Source: Heterohyrax brucei (lineage: Eukaryota > Chordata > Mammalia > Hyracoidea > Procaviidae). From it: a stretch of DNA of 64,000 nt. The notes under the pieces were generated by a model, which worked only from the letters and a program-made list of their open reading frames with translations, was not told the origin of the DNA and did no database searches. Each line of letters opens with the position of its first letter. Position 1 is the first letter of the stretch. The stretch is taken from NCBI GenBank assembly GCA_028571685.1, contig CM053146.1, positions 67,861,431 to 67,925,430 on the forward strand, in the 5' to 3' direction. Below, in pieces: positions 48,799 through 60,036 of this stretch. Made by a program: the position numbers and the translations under genes.

Positions 48799-48819
48799 CT
48801 TTGATACTGCGACCATTGT
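48799..48819 (-). CDS. KCNH7: KCNH7 21-nt microexon between exons 4 and 5
   Basis: This is a 21-nt coding exon, far too short for ORF finding. On the minus strand a pyrimidine tract (ttttctcttttttatcttt) leads to caaaacag, then the exon ACAATGGTCGCAG..AAAG, then the donor gtaatg. It begins with two bases and ends with one, so it is phase 1 at both ends and fits between the flanking exons. Joined to the last G of exon 4 and the first GG of exon 5 it adds D-N-G-R-S-I-K before Gly-Pro. As I recall human KCNH7, the same place reads DNGRNVKG, so position, length and most residues agree. Skipping it keeps the frame and joins RHASE directly to Gly-Pro. It lies in the cytosolic linker next to a possible kinase site. 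Inclusion is probably regulated, since motifs for neuronal splicing factors lie downstream. Transcript evidence was not available. Confidence 0.88.
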
Positions 48820-50384
48820 CTGTTTTGAGCGTATAAAGATAAAAAAGAGAAAAATATCAAAAGAAGACTAAAATTATAGTATATACACTAAATTACCTGT
48901 TAAATACAGAGAAAGCAATATAAAAACACAAAATTTAATTTTTGATGGAAATTAATATATTTTATTATTCAAGAAAATAAAATATAATGCTTTTAAAAAT
49001 AATATCTGTGATAATAAACATTCACTCTTAAATATGGGGAACATTCATCTCACTCAATTTAAATGGATTCCAAGATACAGACTATAATTAAGGCAGTTTG
49101 GAGAAAGATATCCCCAGCTGTCTTCAGCTGTCATCAAACCTTTCATCCTCCTCAGAAGTCAGTTTTAGCATCTTCACAACAATTGCTTATGTTGATAACA
49201 CAAAAGATGACTACAAGACATTTTGCAAGTTAAACAGTTTTTTCATATAATGTAAGCTATTACACTAATAAAGGAAAATGTTTTTAAGACAACAGTTTTT
49301 TTAGCAAATCAATCTGCATTATTAATCAATTTGATTAACTGTCATAGATACATTTCAGTGAATATTTTGGAACTAACAAATATCTTCTAGGCAAAACTAA
49401 TGGCAAGAAATCAGTGAAAGGTTTGGCTGTTGAAAAGAAGCATGGGATTTTCTTAATGAGTTTGTTAATGCCTTTAGTGTAGTCCACAGTATACTTAGGA
49501 ATTCACTTATATTAAAATGGGCAGCTTTCAAATCTCAGACTTGAGTGTTTACAGATTTATTCTGAGATTTAGCAATCTGACTCTTCGATGCATATTTGCT
49601 GCTAACAAAATATGCATTGCTAGTTTTGAAACAAACAAGCTTAAAATAAATGAAATCATGTTAAAGCCATTCAAGTATATCCAAGATTTGAAAAATCTGT
49701 TCAACATTTTGTTGGCATCTATGCTAACAATGTGCACATTTGAAATCTTAGGATATATCACAATTGTTTCAAAGCTTACAATGAAGACAATTTCAATAGT
49801 GTGGTCTATTGAACTGCTGGAGTAGATGTTGCCTCAGACAGAGATACACAAATAAGAGTATGCTTTATGTGATAACTCTGTTCCCTCTTTAAAAGATCAC
49901 AAAAGCAAGTAAGAATAGAGGAATCACAGTGAGAGATCTAGGATTATGCAGAATTAATACCTCCACTGGAAGCTGGATCCAAAAATTACTAGTGAAAGAA
50001 CAACTTCTTGCAAGCATTACAAATCTAATGATCACCAAATCTGGGAATTATATATAAAAAAGGGTAAATTCGAAGAAACAGAACCATAAGTTACATTATA
50101 TAGTTAATGCTGCTTTAATGTTGTGAGGCAGTATATGTGGTCTGTGAATTGGTGTTAGCTGGAATCTGTTTGTTATTTATCCATGGCAATGTAAGTATAG
50201 AAATCAGAACGAGCATTTAAAATCCTCATAGAAATTTGGCAGAGTTATTCTGTTACTGAATCTAACTACCAAAAGTTAGAGTTTATATTTTATACACCTA
50301 TTTTTTAAACTTATTTTCTAGTTATTACATGTTTATTGTAATTAAAAATGTATACTGGTCCATTACCAAACCAAAATATCAAAC

Positions 50385-50432
50385 TCATTGCCATCGAGCC
50401 AATTCCAACTCATAGTGACCCTACAGTTCTAA
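50385..50432 (-). mobile_element. AfroSINE tail fragment, reverse
   Basis: 'gccatcgagccaattccaac' and 'tcatagtgaccctacag' only. Confidence 0.75.
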
Positions 50433-51719
50433 GGCACTTGATAATGTGGATTGAATGAAAGAATAGCATAAAATATTACAAATACAAAAATTGAAAATAT
50501 TTAAAGGTATAAAAATAGCCTATATGTAGAAAGAAATATCGTCTTCTTGAATGAGAAGACCGCAAACTGAATTCAAAAAAATTACATAGATTCATAAAAC
50601 TAAAATGTATTTTTACAAGTTTGCTATCTTCCTTTACTAATGGTTGTATAAAATATATAAAAGTATGTAGCCTTAGTAAGTACAGCTACTTCTACAATAA
50701 TCAGTGATTTTGTAGCTAAAACTGTTTTAAAGTAGAAATACAAAATGTTCTCTAAATTTATCAGACTTAGCCACATGTTGACTGCAGCATCTGTAACACA
50801 GTAAGACACCAATATATTTTCTGAAAATAACATAGCTTGGGTGGGAGAGGAAAATTAAGGATGATCTTAGTATCAAGTGTCTATGTAAAGTACTTGTGAA
50901 GAGAAATCCAAAAATATTAAATCAGTCTTTGCCATAATGGCACTTAATGGTGCCAGTAACTGTGTACTAAGTAGAGACTACATAAGTGAAAACAGCAAAG
51001 TTAAATCATGAAATCTTATCTAAATTACTCAGCACCATTGTCAAAACACAGTCTTAAGTCTATGCCAAGCACTGATTATGTACCAGTTTAAGATTTATTT
51101 TTTTTTTCCTTCTGAATATAGCTATATTGTAATTCAGGTTCTAGGCAACGAAGTCAATCTCTGAAAAGGCCATATGATTGCTAAAGATGGCAACACCAGC
51201 TGGACTAACTGAAGCTTACTTTGGTTGCTTGAATGACCTTATTGAATCTGTTGTTTCTATTCAGTCATAGAAACCATCTCTCAAAGGTTAAATTGTAGAG
51301 ATCTCTCCTTGTGAAGAGATATTCCCTGGTCCATTACTAGGTGGCATAGAGCCTTAGATGATTATTCAGTCTCGGAACTGTCCTTGATTTTATTTTCCTT
51401 TTGACCCTCTTTGGATGACAGATTAAAATGGATGAGCTAATTGCTCTTGTACTATACACACTTTTTCAAACCCATCTTGGAGAAAACTGTTCCTTCTCCT
51501 ACTGTGATACTGATTTATTTTTCTTTGATTTTTTCCCTCTGCCAACTAATTTTTTTGACCATTTATAACTTTACCTCACTTTTGTTTTTAACTCAAGATT
51601 CCTGACTCCCATGACTCAATCTTAAGTTTCTCATTTAAATTTCAGTGTATTATTGTCTACTTGACTCATTATTTCCCAGTGTGTATTGTGTGGGAACATA
51701 ATTCACCAGCAAAGTCTTT

Positions 51720-51890
51720 TGAATGTTACACATTCACTGAGCACCTGCCATGAAGTAGGCAACCAGGCCAGGCACTAAGGATGCAGAACTAACTAGGCCA
51801 AAACTCCTGTGCTGGAGGAACTTATGTTAACAAAACTGCTTACATACTAACAGTGATGGCAAACATATAACAAATAATAAAAATACAATG
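51720..51890 (+). repeat. Old dispersed repeat, family not assigned
   Basis: 'cactgagcacctgccatgaa', 'ccaggcactaaggatgcaga' and 'gtgctggaggaacttatgtt' match the same old repeat type as 5600-5960. Confidence 0.5.
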
Positions 51891-52238
51891 TAATAAATGT
51901 TGTAATATATATAAACACCACTTTGCACCCTCAGGCATGAAATCATTTAACTCTTTTGGTCTTGAAAGCGAAAAATGAGCCCCTAAAGTGGGAAAGTGGC
52001 ATTGGAACCGAGTCTTAAACTGTGAATACTAGTGTCAACAGGGACAAAGTGGAGACGAGCATTCTGGGCAGAACAAAGTAATGAACAGAGCAATGAAGCA
52101 AGGAAATTTACCATATGTTTTTGGGAAAAAGCAATTGCCTTTGTGTAGGTTTAGAATAGAGTAGCAGTAGGGGAGGGCAGGATTTGGAGTAGCAGGAGTG
52201 AATGAGGAAAAAGCACTCAGGATTCATTACACAGCTTG

Positions 52239-52640
52239 ACTGCAGATTCTGGAAAAAGACAGTTCTGGGTTTGAATCCAGGCTTTGACATTGACTTGCTT
52301 TGTAACCTTGGGTCATTCATTTATTTAGCATGGTGCCCCGGTGGCACTGTAGTTAAGAGCTTGGCTGCCAATCAAAAAGTCAGCAGTTCAAACCTACTTG
52401 TCATTCCTTGCAAACCCTATTAGTCAGTATGACTCTGTTACGTAGGGTCGCTGTGAGTCGAAATTGACTTGATAGCAAAATGTTTTTTCTTTTTGTAAGC
52501 CTCAGTTTCTTCATCTATAAAATGAGGCTTTAGAATAGTTTCTAACTTTCTGAGCTGTTAATGAGAAGTAAATGAGAGTTAATGCATATAAAGCATTAAC
52601 ATTCTCTCACACATTATAAATATTCAAATTGTATCCATTA
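52239..52640 (+). mobile_element. MIR SINE split by an AfroSINE
   Basis: The 5' part 'gggtttgaatccaggctttg' and 'gtaaccttgggtcattcatt' resumes at about 52496 with 'gcctcagtttcttcatctat' and 'aaaatgaggctttag'. The AfroSINE at 52328-52490 lies between, so it is the younger element. Confidence 0.85.
52328..52490 (+). mobile_element. AfroSINE nested in MIR
   Basis: 'tggtgccccggtggcactgt', 'gctgccaatcaaaaagtcag' and the tail 'gtagggtcgctgtgagtcg' identify it. Confidence 0.92.
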
Positions 52641-52694
52641 TTGTGCCAACAAGGAATCATTTTTCTAATGCCTTTTAAACATCTATTTCATTAC

Positions 52695-52893
52695 AAGGAG
52701 ACCTAGGGGCACAATAGTTCATTGCTAGCTGCCCACCTTAAGGTTGGTGATTTGAACCTACCCAGAGCTCTGTGGAAGAAAAGACCTGGTGACATACTTC
52801 TACAAAAATAATAGCCTAGAAAATCCTATCAGGCAGCTCTACTCTGTCACACGGGGTCACTATGAGTCAAAAATCAACTCAACAGCCACCACC
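52695..52893 (+). mobile_element. AfroSINE, long form
   Basis: 'acctaggggcacaatagttc', 'gatttgaacctacccagagc' and the middle block 'aataatagcctagaaaatcc' lead to the tail 'ggggtcactatgagtcaaaa'. Confidence 0.88.
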
Positions 52894-53529
52894 ACTGTCA
52901 TTACTAGCTAATTTAAGAATGTGAGCATAAAAAGGACAGGAGAAAATAAACAAATTTTGACTCTGATTTTCAGGTTGGTTTTCATTGAAATCTGGACATT
53001 CAGGGTTATTTTTCCCCCAGACCTTTCCCCTTCCATCTATTTAGCCCTGGAACTCCATAAGTTTATGGTTTCTAATCACTCAGTAAATCACCTTTAATAT
53101 ACTTAATCCTCTGGAAAAGAGATGGTCAATAAAATAGTTGTGTGATGGCACACTGCATTTTCTGCCCACAGCATGATTGTTAAATTCAGCAAAATTAATC
53201 ATGCTTGAGATCAAAGTTTTCATCACCTACAAGCATCTCATAATAAGCATTAATTAACTGACATTCCATGACAGATGCAGAAAATAGTTCTCATACTTAT
53301 TACAGAGACCCAGGTACAGAAGAAGCCAGACAGAACCAAAATACTCACTAGAGCTCAAAGAGGAAATCAGTAACAATCCACAATTAATGACTCATTTTTT
53401 AAAGAGACTTTAATCACAAATTTTTTTCCCCTCAAGGGATGAGGATTAGCATTCAAAATAAATAACAATATGAAAGTAACCTTTCATAATCCATTAATAT
53501 ATATTTTCATATAAAAAAATCAAACATAC

Positions 53530-53958
53530 CTTCACTGGCATGTCGATCTCTAAATATGTTCTTGGGATGGACACTGAATCCTTCTATATCATGCACTGAA
53601 GATGCCCTCCGTATACTACAAATGCTTTCTCTGGATCTGGAACGGGTCAGCTGGGTACTGGACTGCAGCATGTCAGGGTAGAGTCGGTCCCATTGCCTTT
53701 TGGGAGACGAATGGTCAAGAGGTCCAGATATATTCACCAAGGGAGAACATTTGCTTGGCTGTATCAAAGCTTTTGTGTCATCAGCTTCAGAGGGGCTGCA
53801 GCTTTCCTTAGTAGGAGACTTAAAGTGCTTCATGGCTACAGAATCATCACTGTGTTTAGACGAATCGATTACCACCACATCAGGGTCTTCCTGTGGTAAG
53901 GACTGCTTTCTGTAGGTGAAGACTCTCAGCCCAGGGAACTTCAATCCAAAAAGTTTGC
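53530..53958 (-). CDS. KCNH7: KCNH7 coding exon (exon 4 by KCNH2 numbering), ERG3/Kv11.3 potassium channel
   Basis: This 429-nt exon encodes part of the cytosolic linker between the PAS domain and S1 of the voltage-gated potassium channel ERG3. ERG3 carries slowly deactivating current at the plasma membrane, mainly in neurons. The translation runs from [20 protein letters not shown] through [15 protein letters not shown] to [10 protein letters not shown] and agrees almost residue for residue with mammalian KCNH7 as I recall it. The acceptor is cttcacttag before gcaaac and the donor is gaag followed by gtatgt. Two leading bases and one trailing base give phase 1 at both ends, as in KCNH2 exon 4 (c.473-916). 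The open frame continues past both splice sites, but those extensions do not resemble the channel. Ser/Arg-rich stretches ([23 protein letters not shown]) look like basophilic kinase sites. KCNH2 and KCNH6 fit less well. The identity is secure; the exon number is inferred. Confidence 0.96.
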
Positions 53959-54982
53959 CTAAGTGAAGACAGGAAAGAGCATTTCTATAAGACAAAAGAA
54001 TATATTCCTTAAAACAAAACACCACTGCCACCACCAACAAAACCACCATTGTTGATTCATGGTAAAACTAGGAAAAAAAGAGTTATTAATCAATATGTAA
54101 TAAAGTTAGCTAAAGTTGAAATGAGAGAGGTGGAGTCAAGATGGCAGACTAAATACATGTCTCCCTAAATCTCTTGGAAACCAAGACCTGAACTGATTAA
54201 TAAATGGAGCCTTCTGGACACTGAGTGAGCCCTAGGACACAGCATAAGGCTGTTAATTTGGACTTCATGCCACTGAATGGAAAACCTCCTCTCTTTTGCC
54301 GTCCCCAGCTATTGGTAAGTGCTGGCTTTCACAGACAGAAGTAATTCGTCATTTTAACTATTTTTTCTCTGTCTTAGGAAGCAGGCAGAGCTGGGACTTG
54401 ACTAGTAGCTAATCCCAGACGCATAGCTGGTGATATTGGCAGGCAAAATTGCCATATTTTGAGAGCATGGCTTTGGACTTGGTGCGTCTTGGCACCTTTG
54501 ATCTCCCTTTCTGCCTCCAGCATTGAGTAGCCTGTACCAAGGCAGGTGGGAACCTTATGCAGGACACCATCTTGTTCCACTAGAAGGCAGATACACCCAT
54601 ATGGAGGCCTCAGCTGGAGCTAATTCCTAGACTGGGAGGCAGTGCCTTCCCAGAGGAGAGTGCTTTTCTGGCAGAAAAGCAGTATTGTACACAATGTCAC
54701 CTATGACTGGGGCCCAGCAGCAGGGGCCAACAGGGCAATAGTGTTGCTGTATTTCTAACTAGTTTTTAACACCTCGGGTTCGATATAGAGGTGCTTGCTT
54801 TGCCAGCTGGGAAGAGGAACCTGTACACCTGAAAACCTGACTAACTTTGGTAGTTGTCAGATACCTTTTACCTTTCATTTTAAGACGGCCTAGAGAAACA
54901 ATTTCAGTCCATCTTCACAGCAGCTCTCCCAACCTTTATTGACTCACATGATGCCCCCAAACAAACTCTGGAGAAAAGTGTA

Positions 54983-55993
54983 ATGAAGAAATCACCCATG
55001 GCTCCAGAAGGCTCCCCAAAGAAACAAACTAAGAACTTCCCAGATGAAGAAATTTTTCTGAAACTACTGGAAGGTGAACACAAAAGGATTATATAGAGAG
55101 CCCTCCTAGACCTTCTACAAAATGCTGCAGAGCAAAATGAAAAATTAAGCAAGCTGTTCGATCTGATGGAATACCAGTACTCTGAAATCCAACAGATCAA
55201 GAACAAAATGAAAAAGAAACTTGAATTCAAAGCCAAGAAAACAGAATGGAACCAATGGAAAATAGACTTTCTGATTTGGAAGGCAGAGCTACTGATGCCA
55301 GCGTCTGTGAGGAGAAATAAGAAAAAGAAAAAAGAAAAATGAAGAAGCATTAAGAAACATTTGGGACTGTTCGAAGAGGAACAATCTATGATTAATTGGA
55401 ATTCCTGAACAGGGTGAGACACCTGAGAACACAGAGAGTACAGTTGCTGAGCTGATGACAGAAAACTTCCAAGAAATCATGAAGAAAGAGGATATAGATA
55501 TCCAAGATGCATATTGAATGTCACTTAATATAGATCTAAAGGAAAGATTCCAACACATATTATAATCAAACTTAACAAAATGAAACATAAACAGAATCTC
55601 TTAAAGGCAGCAAGACTCCAAGCAAAGCTAACATTCAGAGGGAAAGCCTGTAGGCTGTCATCAGATTTCTCAGCAGAAACAACGCTGGGACAGAGACAGT
55701 GGCATGACACATTCAAAACCTTGAAGGAGAAGAACTTGCAATCAAGAACTATATATCCTGCCCAGCTGTCCTTCAAATATGAGAATGAAATTAAGACATT
55801 CTCAGATAAACAGAAACTTAGAGACTTTGTAAAAACCAAACCAAAGCTACAAGAAATATTGAAAGAATCTCTTGGGGGTAGAAAACCAGAAACACTAACT
55901 TTATATTTTAGAAGCAAATTCAGGACACATCACCCAGAAACCTACTCAGTTAGGGGAGGCTCCAAACTCAATGAAACCTATAATAGTGAATGA
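54983..55993 (+). pseudogene. L1 ORF1 remnant (RNA-binding chaperone), broken
   Basis: From the ATG at 54983 (MKKSPMAPEGSPKKQ) to the stop at 55993 is 1011 nt, close to the usual ORF1 length of about 338 codons. The longest open piece (55580-55993) retains the C-terminal pattern LKEKNLQSRTIYPAQLSF, then DKQKLRDFVKTKPKLQEIL. An in-frame tag near 55094 and further stops around 55310-55510 break the rest. The middle is helix-rich, as expected for the coiled coil. Confidence 0.85.
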
Positions 55994-56327
55994 AGCGATT
56001 CAGTGATCATATCATGAAAACTATGATGTCATTATATTAAAAAGAGGGATGTACTACAGTCGCTATAGTCTTCTAGATGGAGAGGAAGTGAATTAGGCTG
56101 GTAGTAATTAAGATTGGGTTTATACACAGTTCATTAAGGGGGATCATAGGGGCAGCCATAAAGCACAATAAAGATGCAACATATCAAATCAAGAAATGTA
56201 ATACAGGAGTCTCAACAATCACAAAACCAACCCTGAAAAAGGTGAAAAATCAACTCACAAAGAAGAAAGTCCCAGAACAGATTAATAAGAACAGAGAAAA
56301 TATCAACACAAAAATAAACATATCACA

Positions 56328-59300
56328 ATGCCAGCACTAAACACATACCTGTCAATAATTACATTGAATGGGAATGGACTGAATGCTCCAGTAAAGAGAC
56401 ACCGAGTGACATCTTGGATGAGAAGACACTACCTAGCCATATGTTGCCTACAAGAAACACACTTTAGACTTAAAGATATGAACAAACTGAAAACTAAAGG
56501 ATGGAAGAATATATATCAAGTTAACAATGAACAAAGAAGAGCAGGTGTGGCAATTCCAATCTCAAATAAAATCAATTTTAATGTAAAATCCACCATCGTG
56601 GACAAGCATGGACACTATTGCTGAAAGGTTCAATACACAAGCAAGGCTTAACAATATTAAATATTTCTGCACCTAATACTAGAGCACCTAAATACATCAA
56701 AGAAACACTGACTTCACTCAAAAATGAGATAGATCACTCCACAATAATAGTGAGAGACTTCAACACTCCACTCTCAATATTGGACAGACCATCTAGAAAA
56801 CAGCTCAATAAAGATACAGAAGACCTTATTGCCACAGTTAACCAACTAGACCTCACTGACATATACAGAACTTTCTGTCAGTGGACAACTACATCTTCTT
56901 CTCCAGTGCACATGGAACATTCCCCAGAACAGACCTTATGTTAAGACATAAAGCATTTCTCAACAAAATCCATACTGTTGAATTAATGCAAAGCCTCTTC
57001 TCAGATCATAAAGCCATAAAAGTAAAAATCAATAGCAGAAAAATCACAGATAGAAAGAGGAGCACTTACGGAAACTGAAAAACATCTTGCTCAAAAAAAA
57101 CCATGGGTTATAGAAGAAATCAAGGATGAAATAAAGAACTTGATGGATTCCAATAAGAATGAAAACATTTCCTACCAGAACCTATGGGATATAGCCACAG
57201 CAGTGCTCCGAGGTCGGTTCATCTCCATAAATGCACACACCTGGATGGAAGAAAGCAAAGCAAAGTACTAACCCTACAGCTTGAAAACAACAGAGGAATC
57301 CCTCAGGCACCAGAAGAAAACAGATCATAAACATTAGAGCAGAACTAAATGAATTAGAGAATAATTGAAAAAATTGAAAAGATCAAAGCTGTTTTTTTTT
57401 TTTAAAGATCAGCCAAATTGACAAACCATTGGCTAAACTTACTAAAGAAAACAAACAACCCAAATAAGAAATGAGAGGGGAGTTGTCATATCAGATCCAA
57501 CAGAAATCAAAAATATCATAACAGAATACTATGAAAGTCTATACTATAACAAATTTGAAACCCAAGAGGAAATGGACAAATTCCCTGTTCATAATACCTA
57601 CCAAAACTATCACAAGGTGAAGCAGAACAACTTAATAAATTCATCACAAAGGAAGAGGTTGAAAAAGCCATAAAAAAACTACCAACGAAAAAAAGTGTGG
57701 GCCGAGATGGCTTTACTGCAGAATTCTACCAAGCTTTTAGAGAAGTTATCTCCAATACTACTGAGACTATTTCACAGTATGGAAAAGGGTGGAATACTCC
57801 CAAATTCATTCTATGAAGCCAGCATAACCCTGGTACCAAAGCCAAGGAAAGACCCAACCAAAAAGGAGAACTACACACTAATATCACTCATGAATCTAGA
57901 TGAAAAAATTTTCAACAAAATTCTTGCCAACAGAATACGATAACATATCCAAAAATAGTCCATCATGACCAAGTTGGATTCATACCAGGGACACAAGGCT
58001 GGTTCAACACCAAAAAAACAACTAATGTGATCAACCACATAACTATCACAAAAGACAAGAATCACCTGATTTTGTCCATTGATACAGAAAAGGCATTTGA
58101 TAAAGTCCAACACCCATTCATGCTAAAAACTCTCAGCAAAATAGGCATAGATAGAAAATTCCTCAATGCAGTAAGGGCCATTTATACAAAGCCAACTGCC
58201 GACGTCATCCTGAATGGAGAAAGACCGAAACAGTTTCCCCTGAGAACAGGAACTAGACAAGGATGCCCACTCTCACCTCTCCTATTCAACACTGTACTAG
58301 AACTTCTAGCCTGAGCAATTAGACAAGACCAAGGAATAAAGGGCATCTGCATTGGCAAAGAAAAAGTCAAAATCTCCCTACTTGTAGATGATATGATTGT
58401 ATATGCAGAGAATTCTAAAGAATCCATAAGTAAACTACTCAAACTGATAGAAGAGTTCAGCCCAGTCTCAGGATACAAGATAAACATAAGTAAATCAGTA
58501 AGATTCCTTCATACTAATGAGATTATTAATGAAGAAATCACCAAATCAATACCATTTACTATAGCCCTAAAGAAGATAAAGTACCTAGAAACAAATCTAA
58601 CCAGAGAAATAACAGACCTTTACAAAGAGAACTATAAGACCTTACTACAAGAAACTAAGAAAGACTTATATAAATGGAGAAACCTACCCTGCTCATGGAT
58701 GGAAAACTTAACATTGTGAAAATGTCTATTTTGGCCAAAGAAATCAACTTATATAACACAATCTCAATACAATTTCCAGGATATTTTTTAATGAGATGGA
58801 GAAACAAATCACCAACTTTGGAAAGGGAAGAAGCCCTGGATAAGTAAAGCACTACTGATGAAGAAGAACACACTGGGAGGCATCTCACTACCTGACTTCA
58901 GAACCTATTACACTGCCACTGTAGTCAGAACAGCCTGGTTCTGGTACAAAAAGAGATGGATAAATCAGTGGAACAGAACTGAGACCTCAGAGATGACACC
59001 ATCTTCCTGTGAACAGCTGATATTTGACAAAGGCCTAAAGACATGTAGCTGGGGAAAAAACAATCTCTTCAACAAATGGTGCTAGCAAAATTGGATACCC
59101 ATCTGCAATAAACTGAAACAAGACCTGTATCTTACATGTTATACAAAAACCAACTCAAACTGGACAAAAGACCTAAATATCAAATCTAAAACAATAAAGC
59201 TCACTCAAGAAAAAGTAGAAACAATGATAGAAGTTTTAATACATAATGTAGGCAGACTTCAAAATCTGTCAAACAAACCACAAACAAGAGAAGAGAAAAT

Positions 59301-60036
59301 AGATGGGAATTATTAAGAATTGAACACTTTTATTCAATCAAAGACTTTATTAATGGAATTAAAAGGCTACGTACAGAAGGGGAAAAAATATTTGGCAACC
59401 ATATGTCAGACCCACACTTGATCTCCATGATCTGTTAGGTACTACAAAATAGCAATAAGAAAAAGGTAAATCATCCAATTAAGTGCCAGGCAAAGGAGAG
59501 GGATGAACTCTTTTCTAAGGAGGAGATCCAGGCAGCCAAAAAACGCATTCGGACATGTTCATGATCATTAGCTATTAAAGAAATTCACATCAAAACTACA
59601 ATGAGATACCATTTCACCCCAACAAGGTTGGACATGATCCAAGAACACAAAACAACAAATGCTGGAGAGGCTGTGGAGAAACTGGAACTCTCCAATACTG
59701 TTGGTGGGATTGTAAAATGGTGCAACCTCTTCGAAAAGCAGGATATACATATACCCTTTGACTCAGTAATTCTGCTGCTCGGTATATATCCTAAAGAATC
59801 AAGGCCATTCACACCAACTAATATATGCACACGAATGTTTATTACAGCACAGTTCACAACAGCAAAAAGATGGAATCAACCCAGATGCCCAACAACAGAG
59901 GAATGCATGGATAAACTATGGTATGTATACTCAATGGTACACTATGCAATGATAATGAACAATGGTGATTTTTGGAAACATCTTATAACCTGGTTTGAAT
60001 TGGAGGGCATTATGTTGAGTCAAAGTAGTCAGTGAC
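56328..60036 (+). pseudogene. L1 ORF2 remnant (endonuclease and reverse transcriptase), broken
   Basis: The endonuclease start reads LSIITLNGNGLNAPVKRHRV with CLQETHF after it (56328-56624). Reverse-transcriptase pieces follow: STEKAFDK-type text ([15 protein letters not shown]) and [14 protein letters not shown] at 58027-58314. The catalytic F/YADD region is changed to LVDD near 58386. C-terminal pieces are at 58858-59085 and 59601-60035. The pieces fall in all three frames with many stops, so no active protein is possible. Confidence 0.9.

Larger units (their letters stand above)
48820..53529 (-). other. KCNH7: KCNH7 intron between exon 4 and the microexon
   Basis: This 4.7-kb intron ends in the pyrimidine-rich tract before the microexon. 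It contains a SINE tail (50385), an old dispersed repeat (51720-51890), a MIR split by an AfroSINE and a further AfroSINE. 48830-50380 and 50430-51700 are AT-rich, and I recognise nothing in them. The frames at 49517-49825 look like chance. Confidence 0.85.

Noticed and set aside
49517..49825. 102-codon plus-strand frame
   Set aside because: AT-rich Ile/Leu/Lys-biased translation of anonymous intron; chance.
53502..54049. 180-codon minus-strand frame taken as a complete gene
   Set aside because: Only the 53530-53958 part is channel-like. The ends run through clear splice sites into intron, so it is an exon, not an intronless gene.
55580..55993. 137-codon open frame as a host gene
   Set aside because: It is the C-terminal part of L1 ORF1 inside a complete L1 insertion.
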